From: an uncultured Oscillospiraceae bacterium
GTDB lineage: Bacteria > Bacillota > Clostridia > Oscillospirales > Oscillospiraceae
DNA length: 64,000 bases
Direction of reading: 5' to 3'
Assembly: GCA_944385665.1 (NCBI GenBank)
Contig: CALWYB010000001.1
Location: forward strand, 1-64,000
A program made the position numbers and the translations under genes. Shown here in pieces: positions 41,376 to 49,667 of the stretch; within the stretch, counting starts at the first letter, position 1, and the number at the start of each line of letters is the position of its first letter. The notes under the pieces are model-generated. The model was not told the origin of the DNA, did no database searches, and was given only the letters and a program-made list of their open reading frames with translations.

Positions 41376-43004
41376 TTAGTCGTTGGTACCCACGTCGGGG
41401 TGGACCTCACAGATGAGCAGGCAGCAGCCCTTGGTATGCAGGAACTGATCCACCGTCTCGTCCAGCGTATCCTCGTTGTTGGCCACCAGGCTGGGAATCC
41501 CGTAGGCGGCGGCGATGGTCTCAAAGTCCGGGGAACCGTCCAGAGCCACCCCAAAGGAGCCGTGGTAGGGCGGGCGGCACTGGATCTGACGCACCAGGCC
41601 CAGCATATGGTTGCGGAACAGGACGATCTTCACGTCCATGTCGGCACAGCGGATGGCGGACAGCTCATTCATAGCCATCTGGAAGGAGCCGTCGCCGCAG
41701 ATGACCACGGTCTGCTTCTCCGGAGCGGCGATCTTGGCGCCGATGGCGGCGGGCAGGGAGTAACCCATGGTGCCCAGACCGCCGCTGGTGAGCAAACGGC
41801 CCTTCTTCTGAGGCAGGTACTTGCAGGCGAAGATCTGATTCTGGCCCACGTCCACGCAGACAATGGCGTCCTCGTCCAGCTGCCGGCCCAGCTTGCGCAT
41901 GACGGTGCCGGGGAACACATAGCCCTCTCTCCGGGGGAAGACCCGGCTCAGCTCCGCCTTGCGGTAGTCCTTCAGCTCCTCCAGCCAGGCGGCGGAATCG
42001 GTCACCGGAGCGCCCCGCTCCAGGATCTGCTGCAAAATCACCTTCACATCGCCCACCAGAGGGACGGCGGCTTGCATGTTCTTGCCGATCTCCGCCGGGT
42101 CCACGTCAATGTGAATGGTGGCCATGCGGCGCTGAATCTCCCGGGGGTCCACCATGGCCCGGTCAGCGGCACGGGTGCCTACCATAATGAGCAGGTCGGC
42201 CCGGGCCAGGGCCTGGTTGGCACAGTGGTTGCCGTGGGCGCCGATCATGCCCATATTCAGGGGATGGTCGGTGGGCATCAGGCCAATGCCCATCATGGTC
42301 TTAACCACGGGGATGGCGCAGCTCTCGGCCAGCTCCAGCAGTTCCGCCTGAGCGTTGGCCAACCACACGCCGCCGCCGGCACAGATGAGAGGCTGGCGGG
42401 AGCGGGCAATGGCGTCCACGACCTTTTTGATTTGCAGGTCGTTGCCCTTGACGCTGGGTTTATAGCCCCGGATCTCCACCTTCTCAGGGTAGTGGAAGCT
42501 CTTGAGCTGCTGCTCCTGCACGTCGATGGGAATATCGATCAAAACCGGTCCGGGACGGCCGGTGGAGGCGATATGGAAGGCCTCCTTCACCACCCGGGGG
42601 ATGTCGTTAGCGTTTTTCACCAGGTAGCTGTGCTTGGAGAAGGGCGCCACCGCGCCGGTGATATCCACCTCCTGGAAGATGTCCCGGCCCAGCAGGTTGC
42701 TGGGCACCTGGCCGGTGATGGCCACCATGGGGATGGAGTCCATGTAGGCGGTGGCGATACCGGTGATCAGGTTGGTGGCCCCCGGGCCGCTGGTCACCAT
42801 GCACACGCCTACCTTGCCGCTGATGCGGGCATAGCCGGAGGCCATGTGGCCCGCGTTCTGCTCGGTGCGTACCAGGGTATACGCAATCTCCGGGTGTTCC
42901 TTCAGGGCGTCTACCGCCGGGCAGATCGTCGCTCCGGCGTAACCGAACATGTGGGTCACGCCCTCCTGCAGCAAGCTCTCAATCAGCGCATGTGCTCCAT
43001 TCAT
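41376..43004 (-). CDS. ilvB: Acetolactate synthase large subunit, divergent (module 2)
   Basis: A 542-aa ThDP enzyme, first gene of the operon behind the T-box. It has MFGYAGATICPAVDAL in place of the usual YPGG, RTEQNAGHMASGYAR with the catalytic glutamate, RDIFQEVDITGAVAPFSKHS and ThDP loop GDGSFQMAMNELSAI. At the substrate-preference position it reads LGLVRQIQ, with isoleucine instead of tryptophan, a change expected to weaken 2-ketobutyrate preference and favour acetolactate. GGAGGTGA precedes the ATG. The partner small subunit follows directly. Acetolactate synthase activity is likely but less certain than for module 1. Confidence 0.88.
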   Translation of the reverse strand: MNGAHALIESLLQEGVTHMFGYAGATICPAVDALKEHPEIAYTLVRTEQNAGHMASGYARISGKVGVCMVTSGPGATNLITGIATAYMDSIPMVAITGQVPSNLLGRDIFQEVDITGAVAPFSKHSYLVKNANDIPRVVKEAFHIASTGRPGPVLIDIPIDVQEQQLKSFHYPEKVEIRGYKPSVKGNDLQIKKVVDAIARSRQPLICAGGGVWLANAQAELLELAESCAIPVVKTMMGIGLMPTDHPLNMGMIGAHGNHCANQALARADLLIMVGTRAADRAMVDPREIQRRMATIHIDVDPAEIGKNMQAAVPLVGDVKVILQQILERGAPVTDSAAWLEELKDYRKAELSRVFPRREGYVFPGTVMRKLGRQLDEDAIVCVDVGQNQIFACKYLPQKKGRLLTSGGLGTMGYSLPAAIGAKIAAPEKQTVVICGDGSFQMAMNELSAIRCADMDVKIVLFRNHMLGLVRQIQCRPPYHGSFGVALDGSPDFETIAAAYGIPSLVANNEDTLDETVDQFLHTKGCCLLICEVHPDVGTND

Positions 43005-43040
43005 TTCACCGTCACCTCCGCATTCCTTTCCAAAAACAAA

Positions 43041-43330
43041 AGCGGCCGCATCCTATCGAACCGATAGGACGAAGCCGCTGCAACTCCGTGGTACCACCTA
43101 ACTTCGCGCCGTTTCCGTGTCTGGCGCGCACTCAAACCCCTGATAACGGTGGGCCTCCGACCCCGCCTACTGAAGCGCATTGCCGTTCAGCGGGATAGCT
43201 CACGGGCGAGATTCGGACTTGAGTCCTCCCTGGGAGCTTACACCAACCGCTCTCTCTCTGCGCGTTTTGGACTCGCCTACTAACCCGGTCATTGCCGTAT
43301 TTCCTTCATCACTTTAACTTGTGATTCTGT
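43041..43330 (-). ncRNA. T-box leader of the ilvBN-ilvBN-ilvC operon
   Basis: On the minus strand the leader contains an AGTA motif in the specifier-loop region, a GAATCTCG segment opposite it, the T-box TTAGGTGGTACCACGG (43101-43086), and a terminator with stem GCGG...CCGC and a TTTTG tail (43079-43041). Uncharged tRNA binding to the T-box would prevent the terminator. The specifier is best read as CTC (leucine, 43210-43208); an overlapping ATC (isoleucine) cannot be excluded. Confidence 0.92.
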
Positions 43331-43343
43331 GTAAGTGCCTATC

Positions 43344-43372
43344 ATATTAACTCCATTCCCTTCGTTTGTCAA
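43344..43372 (-). promoter_or_regulatory. Promoter of the T-box/ilv operon
   Basis: TTGACA (43372-43367), 17 bases, TAATAT (43349-43344). The -35 shares bases with the -35 of the opposite panE promoter. Confidence 0.8.
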
Positions 43373-43394
43373 TTCTTTTTTTCCGTGGTATACT
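43366..43394 (+). promoter_or_regulatory. Promoter of the panE-nudix-mutarotase operon
   Basis: TTGTCA (43366-43371), 17 bases, TATACT (43389-43394), about 34 bases before the panE-like start. Confidence 0.75.
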
Positions 43395-43427
43395 GAAACG
43401 GACAATACCACTGCTTTGGAGGGTTCT

Positions 43428-44345
43428 ATGAAGTATCTTGTATATGGCGCAGGCGGCACCGGAGGCTGCCTGGCCGCCTATTTGGCTATGGGCGGGAAGG
43501 ATGTATCCCTCATCGCCCGGGGCGCCCACCGGGACGCCATCGAAAAAAACGGTCTGGTGCTGGAGACCAGCCACGGCACCTTTGCCGTACCCATTCCCGC
43601 CTGGGAACAGGAGCGCTATGACCAGCAGCCCGACGTGATCTTCGTGTGTGTGAAGGGCTACTCCCTGGAGAGCACCCTTCCCACCCTGGAGCGTCTGTGC
43701 CAGCCGGAGACCATCGTGATCCCCATTTTAAATGTGGTGGGCACCGGCGGGGTCATACAGCCCCGGCTGCCCCAATCTCTGGTCACCGACGGCTGCATGT
43801 ACATTGCCGCCGAGATCAAGGCCCCCGGCGTCATCCACATGAGCGGCGACATCTTCCGGGTGGTCTTTGGCCCCCGCTCCCCTCTGGAGTACCGCCCGGA
43901 GCTGGAGCAAGTGGCCTTGGATTTGAAGGATTGCGGTGTGGAAGCTGTGTTGTCCAGCAACATCCAGCGGGACGCCTGGATGAAATTCTCGGTGGTCTCT
44001 CCCATGGCCGCCTGCGGCATCTTCCACGATATAAAGGTGGGGGCCATGCAGCATCCGGGCCCTGTCCGGGACGACTTTGCCGCCTTTGTCAATGAGATCG
44101 GCGCTCTGGCCGCTGCCATGGGCTTCCCCCTGGGAGACGACCTGGCCCAGCGCAGCCTGGCCATCCAGGACGCCCTGGACCCCGACGCCTCCACCTCCCT
44201 GAAGCGGGATCTGGACGCGGGCAAGCCCTCGGAGGTGGACGGCCTCATCTTCCAGGTGGTGCGTCTGGGCCGGCAGTTTGGGGTTCCCACCCCCCGGTAT
44301 GACGCGGTGGCCGCCAAGCTGGGCTACTCGGAGGCCGGAAAATGA
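43428..44345 (+). CDS. 2-dehydropantoate 2-reductase family protein
   Basis: An NADPH-dependent reductase of the ketopantoate reductase (ApbA/PanE) family, 305 aa. The N-terminal Rossmann loop is MKYLVYGAGGTGGCLAAYLA; IFVCVKGYSLES and ILNVVGTGGVIQPRLP follow. The C-terminal domain includes LKRDLDAGKPSEVDGLIFQV, with the active-site region of the family. ATG 43428 with GGAGGG upstream is the start; the frame further upstream overlaps the promoter. Pantothenate synthesis is possible, but no panB or panC is nearby. It overlaps the NUDIX gene by four bases. Confidence 0.85.
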   Translation: MKYLVYGAGGTGGCLAAYLAMGGKDVSLIARGAHRDAIEKNGLVLETSHGTFAVPIPAWEQERYDQQPDVIFVCVKGYSLESTLPTLERLCQPETIVIPILNVVGTGGVIQPRLPQSLVTDGCMYIAAEIKAPGVIHMSGDIFRVVFGPRSPLEYRPELEQVALDLKDCGVEAVLSSNIQRDAWMKFSVVSPMAACGIFHDIKVGAMQHPGPVRDDFAAFVNEIGALAAAMGFPLGDDLAQRSLAIQDALDPDASTSLKRDLDAGKPSEVDGLIFQVVRLGRQFGVPTPRYDAVAAKLGYSEAGK

Positions 44346-44827
44346 TCAACACCACCCTGTGCTACATCGCCCGGGGAGAGGACTATCTGATGCTCCACCG
44401 GGTGAAAAAGGAAAACGACCTCAACCACGACAAATGGATCGGCATCGGCGGCAAGTTTGAGGACAAGGAGAGCCCGGAGGACTGCGTGCTGCGTGAGGTA
44501 TGGGAGGAGACGGGACTGACCCTCACCTCCTACCGCTACCGGGGTCTGGTCACCTTCGTCTCCGACCGCTGGCCCACCGAATACATGCACCTGTTCACCG
44601 CCGACGGCTTTACCGGCACCTTAAAAGAGTGCGACGAGGGCGTGCTGGAGTGGATTCCCCGCCGCCGTCTTCTGGAGCTGCCCCACTGGGAGGGAGACGC
44701 CATTTTTCTGGATCTCATCGCCCGGGAGGACACCCCCTTCTTCTCCCTGAAGCTGTGCTACCGGGGAGAGGAGCTGACCCAAGCAGTCCTGAACGGAACT
44801 ACTATCAAAGGAGGACCATCCCTATGA
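44342..44827 (+). CDS. NUDIX hydrolase
   Basis: A 161-aa NUDIX pyrophosphohydrolase. The complete Nudix box is GGKFEDKESPEDCVLREVWEETGL in the form GX5EX7REVXEEXGL (about residues 38-61). The surrounding pattern (LHRVKKENDLNHDKWIGIGG) resembles MutT/8-oxo-dGTP diphosphatases. Substrate unproven. It overlaps both the preceding reductase and the following mutarotase by four bases, so translation is coupled through the operon. Confidence 0.9.
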   Translation: MINTTLCYIARGEDYLMLHRVKKENDLNHDKWIGIGGKFEDKESPEDCVLREVWEETGLTLTSYRYRGLVTFVSDRWPTEYMHLFTADGFTGTLKECDEGVLEWIPRRRLLELPHWEGDAIFLDLIAREDTPFFSLKLCYRGEELTQAVLNGTTIKGGPSL

Positions 44828-45702
44828 TCGTTACCATTCACAACGAGTGCCTCACCGTGGACATTGAGGACCTGGGGGCCCAGCTTGCCTCGGTGCGCAG
44901 CCACCAGGGCACAGAGTACCTGTGGCAGGGGGACGCGGACATCTGGGCACGCCGGGCGCCCATTCTTTTCCCTGTCCTGGGCCGGCTCAAGGACAACACC
45001 TATTTGCTGGACGGCGTGCCCCACAAGATCGGCCAGCACGGCTTTGCCCGGGACTGCATCTTCGAGCTGGTGGAGCAGACCGACACCCAGGCGGTCTTTC
45101 GTCTCACCGACAACGCCGAGACCCGGCGGCTCTACCCCTTCTCCTTCTCCCTCACCATCACCTACACCCTGGAAGGCAACCGGCTCACCAAGTGCCACCT
45201 GGTAAAGAACCGCTCGGAGCAGGTGATGTACTACGAACTGGGGGTCCACGACGGCTTCCGGGCTCCCCTGGAGGAGCATGAGACCATGTCCCAGTATGCC
45301 ATCCGCCTGCCCGGCCTGGACGCCATCACCCCCTACGGCATGGATGAGAAGGCTATGGTCACCCCCAAGGGCGAGACCATCCCTCTGGAAAACGGTCGGC
45401 TCAGCCTCACCCCGTCCACCTATCACCTGGACACCGTCATTCTGGACCAGCCGCCCCAGGCCAAGGCCGTGCTGGTGGACGGCCAGGACCGTCCCCGTGT
45501 CACCGTGGACTTTCCCCAGTTCCCCTATCTGGGCATCTGGACCCAAGATAAGCCCTTTGACACCAACTACGTGTGCATCGAGCCCTGGAGCACCCTGCCC
45601 GACGCCACCTTTGTGGGCCGGGAGCTGAGCGAGAAGGCGGGCATCCGCTCCCTCCAGCCCGGCCAGGCGGAGGAGCTCTCCTACACCACTACGTTTTCTT
45701 GA
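44824..45702 (+). CDS. Aldose 1-epimerase (mutarotase) family protein
   Basis: A 292-aa protein of the galactose-mutarotase-like fold, LacX type. The family sequence includes TEYLWQGDADIWARRAPILF, FPVLGRLKDNTYLLDG and HGFARD with a catalytic histidine; YLGIWTQ and the likely catalytic glutamate in CIEPWSTLPD lie in the C-terminal half. It may interconvert anomers of a sugar or sugar phosphate. The correct start is ATG 44824 after AAAGGAGGA, overlapping the NUDIX stop; a longer upstream frame is not coding. Confidence 0.87.
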   Translation: MIVTIHNECLTVDIEDLGAQLASVRSHQGTEYLWQGDADIWARRAPILFPVLGRLKDNTYLLDGVPHKIGQHGFARDCIFELVEQTDTQAVFRLTDNAETRRLYPFSFSLTITYTLEGNRLTKCHLVKNRSEQVMYYELGVHDGFRAPLEEHETMSQYAIRLPGLDAITPYGMDEKAMVTPKGETIPLENGRLSLTPSTYHLDTVILDQPPQAKAVLVDGQDRPRVTVDFPQFPYLGIWTQDKPFDTNYVCIEPWSTLPDATFVGRELSEKAGIRSLQPGQAEELSYTTTFS

Positions 45703-45724
45703 CTGGAAAGGAGGTTCCGAACAG

Positions 45725-45967
45725 ATGAAACCGCAATACGTAAATACCTTCGGCCTGCGCAAGGTCAGCGACAAGCAGGGGGAGATCCTGGAGATCACCC
45801 TGGACGCCTCCTATAAATATATGGAAAATACCGTCACTGTGACCTCCAACGGTCTGGAGAATATTGCAACTCCCAACATGGAGCAGGTGGCTTCCATCGT
45901 CATGAACCGGCAAAGCGCCATCTCGCTGCGCAATCTGCTCATTCAGACTCTGGATGGAGAAAACTGA
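45725..45967 (+). CDS. Small protein of unknown function
   Basis: An 80-aa protein, sequence starting MKPQYVNTFGLRKVSDKQGE. It has an amphipathic N-terminal beta pattern and a C-terminal helix (about residues 55-78) and no signal peptide or membrane segment. AAAGGAGG precedes the ATG at a good distance. It follows the mutarotase by 22 bases and ends at a strong terminator, so it is the last gene of the operon. I do not recognise the family. The ribosome site and operon position support it as real. Confidence 0.72.
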   Translation: MKPQYVNTFGLRKVSDKQGEILEITLDASYKYMENTVTVTSNGLENIATPNMEQVASIVMNRQSAISLRNLLIQTLDGEN

Positions 45968-45999
45968 AAAAAGGGACCGCACAAGCGGTCCCTTTTTTG
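45967..45999. terminator. Bidirectional terminator, small ORF / MATE gene
   Basis: AAAAGGGACCGC / GCGGTCCCTTTT stem with T runs both ways, between two convergent genes. Confidence 0.9.
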
Positions 46000-46000
46000 T

Positions 46001-47368
46001 TTATTGGTCTTTTTCCGTGGGCAGCAGTTTTTTCCGCCGGCTAAAAAACAGGGTCAGAGTGGTCGCGCTGGCCAGGAAGTCCGCAATGGGTTCCGCCACA
46101 TAGATACCCATAACACTCCCGGTGATCCGGGGCAGGACAATGGCCAGAGGCACCAACAGGATCACCTTCCGCAGCAGGGCCAAAAACAAACTGGTTCTGG
46201 CCTGTCCCAGCGCCACAAAGGTAGTCTGGCAGCCCATCTGGGCACCCAACGCCCATACGCCGCCAAAGAAGATAGGCATCACCCGGCCCACCAGGGCAAT
46301 GAGTTCCTGATCAGGGGTAAAGATCCGGGCCAGCATACTGGGAAACAGGGCCACTACCACAAACGAAGTGCAGGTGATAATCAGAGTCACCGTCAGCAGG
46401 CGTTTGAAGGTCTGGCGCACCCGCAGGTAGTTGCCCGCCCCGTAGTTGTAGCTCATGATAGGCTGAGTTCCCTGTGTGACACCCTGAGTAGGCAGAACCA
46501 CCATCTGCATGATGGACTGCATAATGGTAATGGTGCCCACATACAGGTCGCCGCCGTAGGTCTGCATACCGGTGTTGAGGACAATGGTGACCAGGCTCTC
46601 GGTGGACTGCATAATAAAGGGGGCCACACCCAGACCGGCCACTCGTCCTACCACTCTGCCTTGAAGGCGCATATTCTTGGGCCGGATGCGCAGGCCGCTG
46701 CGGCGGCTGCACAAAAAGCCCACCACCCAGGCCGCGCTCACCGCCTGGGAGAGGATGGTGGCCAGGGCCGCTCCCTTCACCCCCATGTTCAGTCCGAAGA
46801 TGAACACCGGGTCCAGGCAGATGTTCAAAATCGCGCCGATGAGCACGCTGAGCATAGCCACCAGAGCCTTGCCCTGGGCACTGATAAAGGTATTTAGTCC
46901 TAATGCCAGCTGGACAAATACAGTCCCCACAAGGTAGATGCTGATGTAGTCCACGGCGTAGCCGATGGTGTGTTCCGAGGCACCGAAGGCGTAGAGGATG
47001 GGCACTTTGAACACGCTGAAGCCCACCGTCAGTGCTACGGCGGCAATCAGCAGCATGGTCAGGGAGTTGCCCAAAATCTTCTCCGCACCCTCCCGGTCCC
47101 CCGCCCCCAGGCGGATGGAGGCCAGGGGCGCACCTCCCTGACCGGCGAAGGCGGCAAAGGCGGACACCAGCGTAATAATAGGGAAGGTGATCCCCACGCC
47201 GGTGAGAGCCACGTCCCCTACCTCCGGAATGTGTCCGATATAGATCCGGTCCACAATGTTATACAGCATATTGATGACCTGAGCCGCCACCGAAGGCACC
47301 GCCAACTTGAGCATCAGCGGGCCGATGGGGGCGTTGGCCAGGCGTTCTTCATCTCGGGTCCGTGTCAA
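46001..47368 (-). CDS. MATE-family efflux transporter
   Basis: A 455-aa multidrug/toxin extrusion protein with 12 hydrophobic segments. The first is MLKLAVPSVAAQVINMLYNI, followed by VDRIYIGH, typical of the MATE NorM/DinF group. It likely exports cationic compounds with Na+ or H+ exchange. The obvious ATG at 47395 overlaps the -10 box TATAAT, so it cannot be the start of transcripts from that promoter. TTG 47368 follows AAAGGAG by eight bases and gives the usual length, so it is chosen. Confidence 0.9.
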   Translation of the reverse strand: MTRTRDEERLANAPIGPLMLKLAVPSVAAQVINMLYNIVDRIYIGHIPEVGDVALTGVGITFPIITLVSAFAAFAGQGGAPLASIRLGAGDREGAEKILGNSLTMLLIAAVALTVGFSVFKVPILYAFGASEHTIGYAVDYISIYLVGTVFVQLALGLNTFISAQGKALVAMLSVLIGAILNICLDPVFIFGLNMGVKGAALATILSQAVSAAWVVGFLCSRRSGLRIRPKNMRLQGRVVGRVAGLGVAPFIMQSTESLVTIVLNTGMQTYGGDLYVGTITIMQSIMQMVVLPTQGVTQGTQPIMSYNYGAGNYLRVRQTFKRLLTVTLIITCTSFVVVALFPSMLARIFTPDQELIALVGRVMPIFFGGVWALGAQMGCQTTFVALGQARTSLFLALLRKVILLVPLAIVLPRITGSVMGIYVAEPIADFLASATTLTLFFSRRKKLLPTEKDQ

Positions 47369-47393
47369 ACCACTCACTCCTTTTATTTGGTTC

Positions 47394-47422
47394 ATTATAG
47401 CACAAAGAGAATTATGTGAAAA
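47394..47422 (-). promoter_or_regulatory. Promoter of the MATE gene
   Basis: TTTTCA (47422-47417), 17 bases, TATAAT (47399-47394). The leader to the TTG start is only about 20 bases. Confidence 0.65.
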
Positions 47423-47561
47423 GATACGGGTTATTTTTTCTCTTAGCATCCTTCCGATCCCTTTAATTTTTTGTTAAACCCTATCTCAGGGCTTGCAAGT
47501 GGCGTATAATTGTGAAATAATGTGGGCACAGCCCAGTTTTGTGCTGGAAGGAGGATCTGAA

Positions 47562-49553
47562 ATGAAGCAAAAAAAGTCATTTTCTCAGGAAGAGCTGCGT
47601 TATTTGAAATTGTTGGCCCAGCAGTACCCTACCGTACAGGCCGCCAGCAGCGAGATCATCAACCTTCAGGCCATTCTGAACCTGCCCAAGGGCACCGAGC
47701 ACTTCATCTCCGACGTCCACGGGGAGCATGAGGCCTTTTTACATATTCTCAACTCCTGCTCCGGCGTCATCCGGGAAAAGGTGGACGACCTGTTCGCCTC
47801 CACCATTTCCAAGGGGGAGCGGGACGAGCTGGCCACCCTCATTTACTATCCCGAGGAGAAGCTGGAGCAGCTCCACCAGCAGGTGGAGGATATGAACGAG
47901 TGGTACCGCATCACCCTCCACCGCCTCATTGAGGTGTGCCGCTTCGTTACCTCCAAGTACACTCGCTCCAAGGTGCGCAAGGCCCTGCCCAAGGACTACG
48001 CCTACATTATCGACGAGCTCATCCACACCAACTACGCCGAGGCCGACAAGCGGGACTACTTTGAAAACATCATCTCCACCATCATCGACCTGGAGCAGGC
48101 CGACGGTTTTATCCAGGCGGTCTCCGCCGTCATCAAGCGTATGGCCGTGGACCACATGCACATTGTAGGCGATATTTTCGACCGGGGACCCCGGGCAGAC
48201 ATCATCATGGACTCTCTGCTGGACTACCATAGCGTGGACATCCAGTGGGGCAACCACGACATTCTCTGGATGGGCGCCGCCTCCGGCTCCCGCACTCTGG
48301 TGGCCACCGTGCTGGCCAACTCCATCCACTACAACAACCTGGAAGTCATCGAGACGGGCTACGGCATCTCCCTGCGCCCCCTGTCCGTCTTTGCCAACGA
48401 GATCTACAAGGACTGTGACGTCCACCGCTTCGCCGTCAAGCTCACCGGCCCCGACGCCGACCAGTACAGCGAGAAGGACAAGCTGCTCTCCGCCCGGATG
48501 CACAAGGCCATCACCATCATCCTCTTCAAGCTGGAGGGGCAGAAGCTGCTGCGCCACCCGGAGTACGGCATGAGCGACCGGCTGCTGCTGGACAAGATCG
48601 ACTACGCGAACAAGTGCATCACCATCGGGGACACCACCTACCCCTTGGAAGACGTGGACTTCCCCACCGTGGACCCCAAGGACCCCTATACCCTCACACC
48701 CGAAGAGGACGCGGTCATCAACCAGCTCACCGCCTCCTTCCTGCGCAGTGAGAAGCTGCAAAAGCACATCCGTTTCCTCTACTCCAAGGGCAGCCTCTAC
48801 AAGGTCTTCAACGGCAACCTTCTCTTCCACGGCTGCATCCCCATGACTGCGGACGGGGAGCTGCTCGCCTTCCAGATTGGCGGCAAGGAGCGGAAGGGCC
48901 GGGAGTTCCTGGACTACGCCGACACCGCCGCCCGCCAGGCCTACTACTATAAGCTGGGCACCCCGGAGCGGCAGCTGGGCATGGACTTTCTCTGGTTCCT
49001 CTGGGCCGGGCGCAACAGCCCCATCTTCGGCCGGGACCGGATGACCACCTTTGAGCGCCGTCTCACCAAGGACGAGAGCGCCTGGACCGAGCCCAAGAAC
49101 CCCTACTACACTTACTATCAGGACCCCGCCGTGTGCGATATGCTCCTCAAGGAGTTTGGCCTGGAGGGGCCCCACTGCCACATCATCAACGGCCACATCC
49201 CGGTGAAATCCAAAAAGGGGGAAAGCCCCATCAAGGGGGGCGGCAAGCTTATCGTCATCGACGGCGGCTTCTGCAAGGCCTACCAGCCCACCACCGGCAT
49301 CGCCGGCTACACCCTCATCTACAACTCCTGGGTACTGCGCATTGTCTCCCACCAGCCCTTCTGCGGCCGCAAGACCGCCATTGAGGAAAACAAGGACATC
49401 GCCAACAGCTCCCGGGTCTTTGAGCGCATGGACACCCGCATCAAGATCGCCCAGACCGACATCGGCGCCAAACTCCAGGCCCAGGCCAATGCCCTGCGGG
49501 ATCTGCTGTGCGCCTACAAGGCGGGCGCCGTGCCAGAGGACCACCGGGAATAA
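47562..49553 (+). CDS. fbp: Fructose-1,6-bisphosphatase class III
   Basis: A 663-aa class III FBPase of the Firmicutes type, belonging to the metallophosphoesterase fold and unrelated to class I FBPases. Metal motifs are ISDVHGEHEAF, VGDIFDRGPRADIIMDSLL and QWGNHDILWMG; HIINGHIPVKSKKGESPIKG lies near the C-terminus. It catalyses the gluconeogenic step from fructose-1,6-bisphosphate. ATG 47562 is chosen because GGAAGGAGG lies just upstream; an in-frame extension to 47493 lacks a ribosome site. Confidence 0.96.
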   Translation: MKQKKSFSQEELRYLKLLAQQYPTVQAASSEIINLQAILNLPKGTEHFISDVHGEHEAFLHILNSCSGVIREKVDDLFASTISKGERDELATLIYYPEEKLEQLHQQVEDMNEWYRITLHRLIEVCRFVTSKYTRSKVRKALPKDYAYIIDELIHTNYAEADKRDYFENIISTIIDLEQADGFIQAVSAVIKRMAVDHMHIVGDIFDRGPRADIIMDSLLDYHSVDIQWGNHDILWMGAASGSRTLVATVLANSIHYNNLEVIETGYGISLRPLSVFANEIYKDCDVHRFAVKLTGPDADQYSEKDKLLSARMHKAITIILFKLEGQKLLRHPEYGMSDRLLLDKIDYANKCITIGDTTYPLEDVDFPTVDPKDPYTLTPEEDAVINQLTASFLRSEKLQKHIRFLYSKGSLYKVFNGNLLFHGCIPMTADGELLAFQIGGKERKGREFLDYADTAARQAYYYKLGTPERQLGMDFLWFLWAGRNSPIFGRDRMTTFERRLTKDESAWTEPKNPYYTYYQDPAVCDMLLKEFGLEGPHCHIINGHIPVKSKKGESPIKGGGKLIVIDGGFCKAYQPTTGIAGYTLIYNSWVLRIVSHQPFCGRKTAIEENKDIANSSRVFERMDTRIKIAQTDIGAKLQAQANALRDLLCAYKAGAVPEDHRE

Positions 49554-49667
49554 CGCTTTACTTTGTCCGCCGGGTCTGCTATGCTAGGCACAGAAGGAAC
49601 TGGCCGCATTCTGCCCCGTAAAATCTGTCCATTTTTATCGGGACAACTTGGAAAGGATCGAGAAACC

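Noticed and set aside
43041..43330. A tRNA gene suggested by the structured GC-rich segment
   Set aside because: The order of elements (specifier region, T-box, terminator) fits a T-box leader, and no CCA-ended cloverleaf is present.
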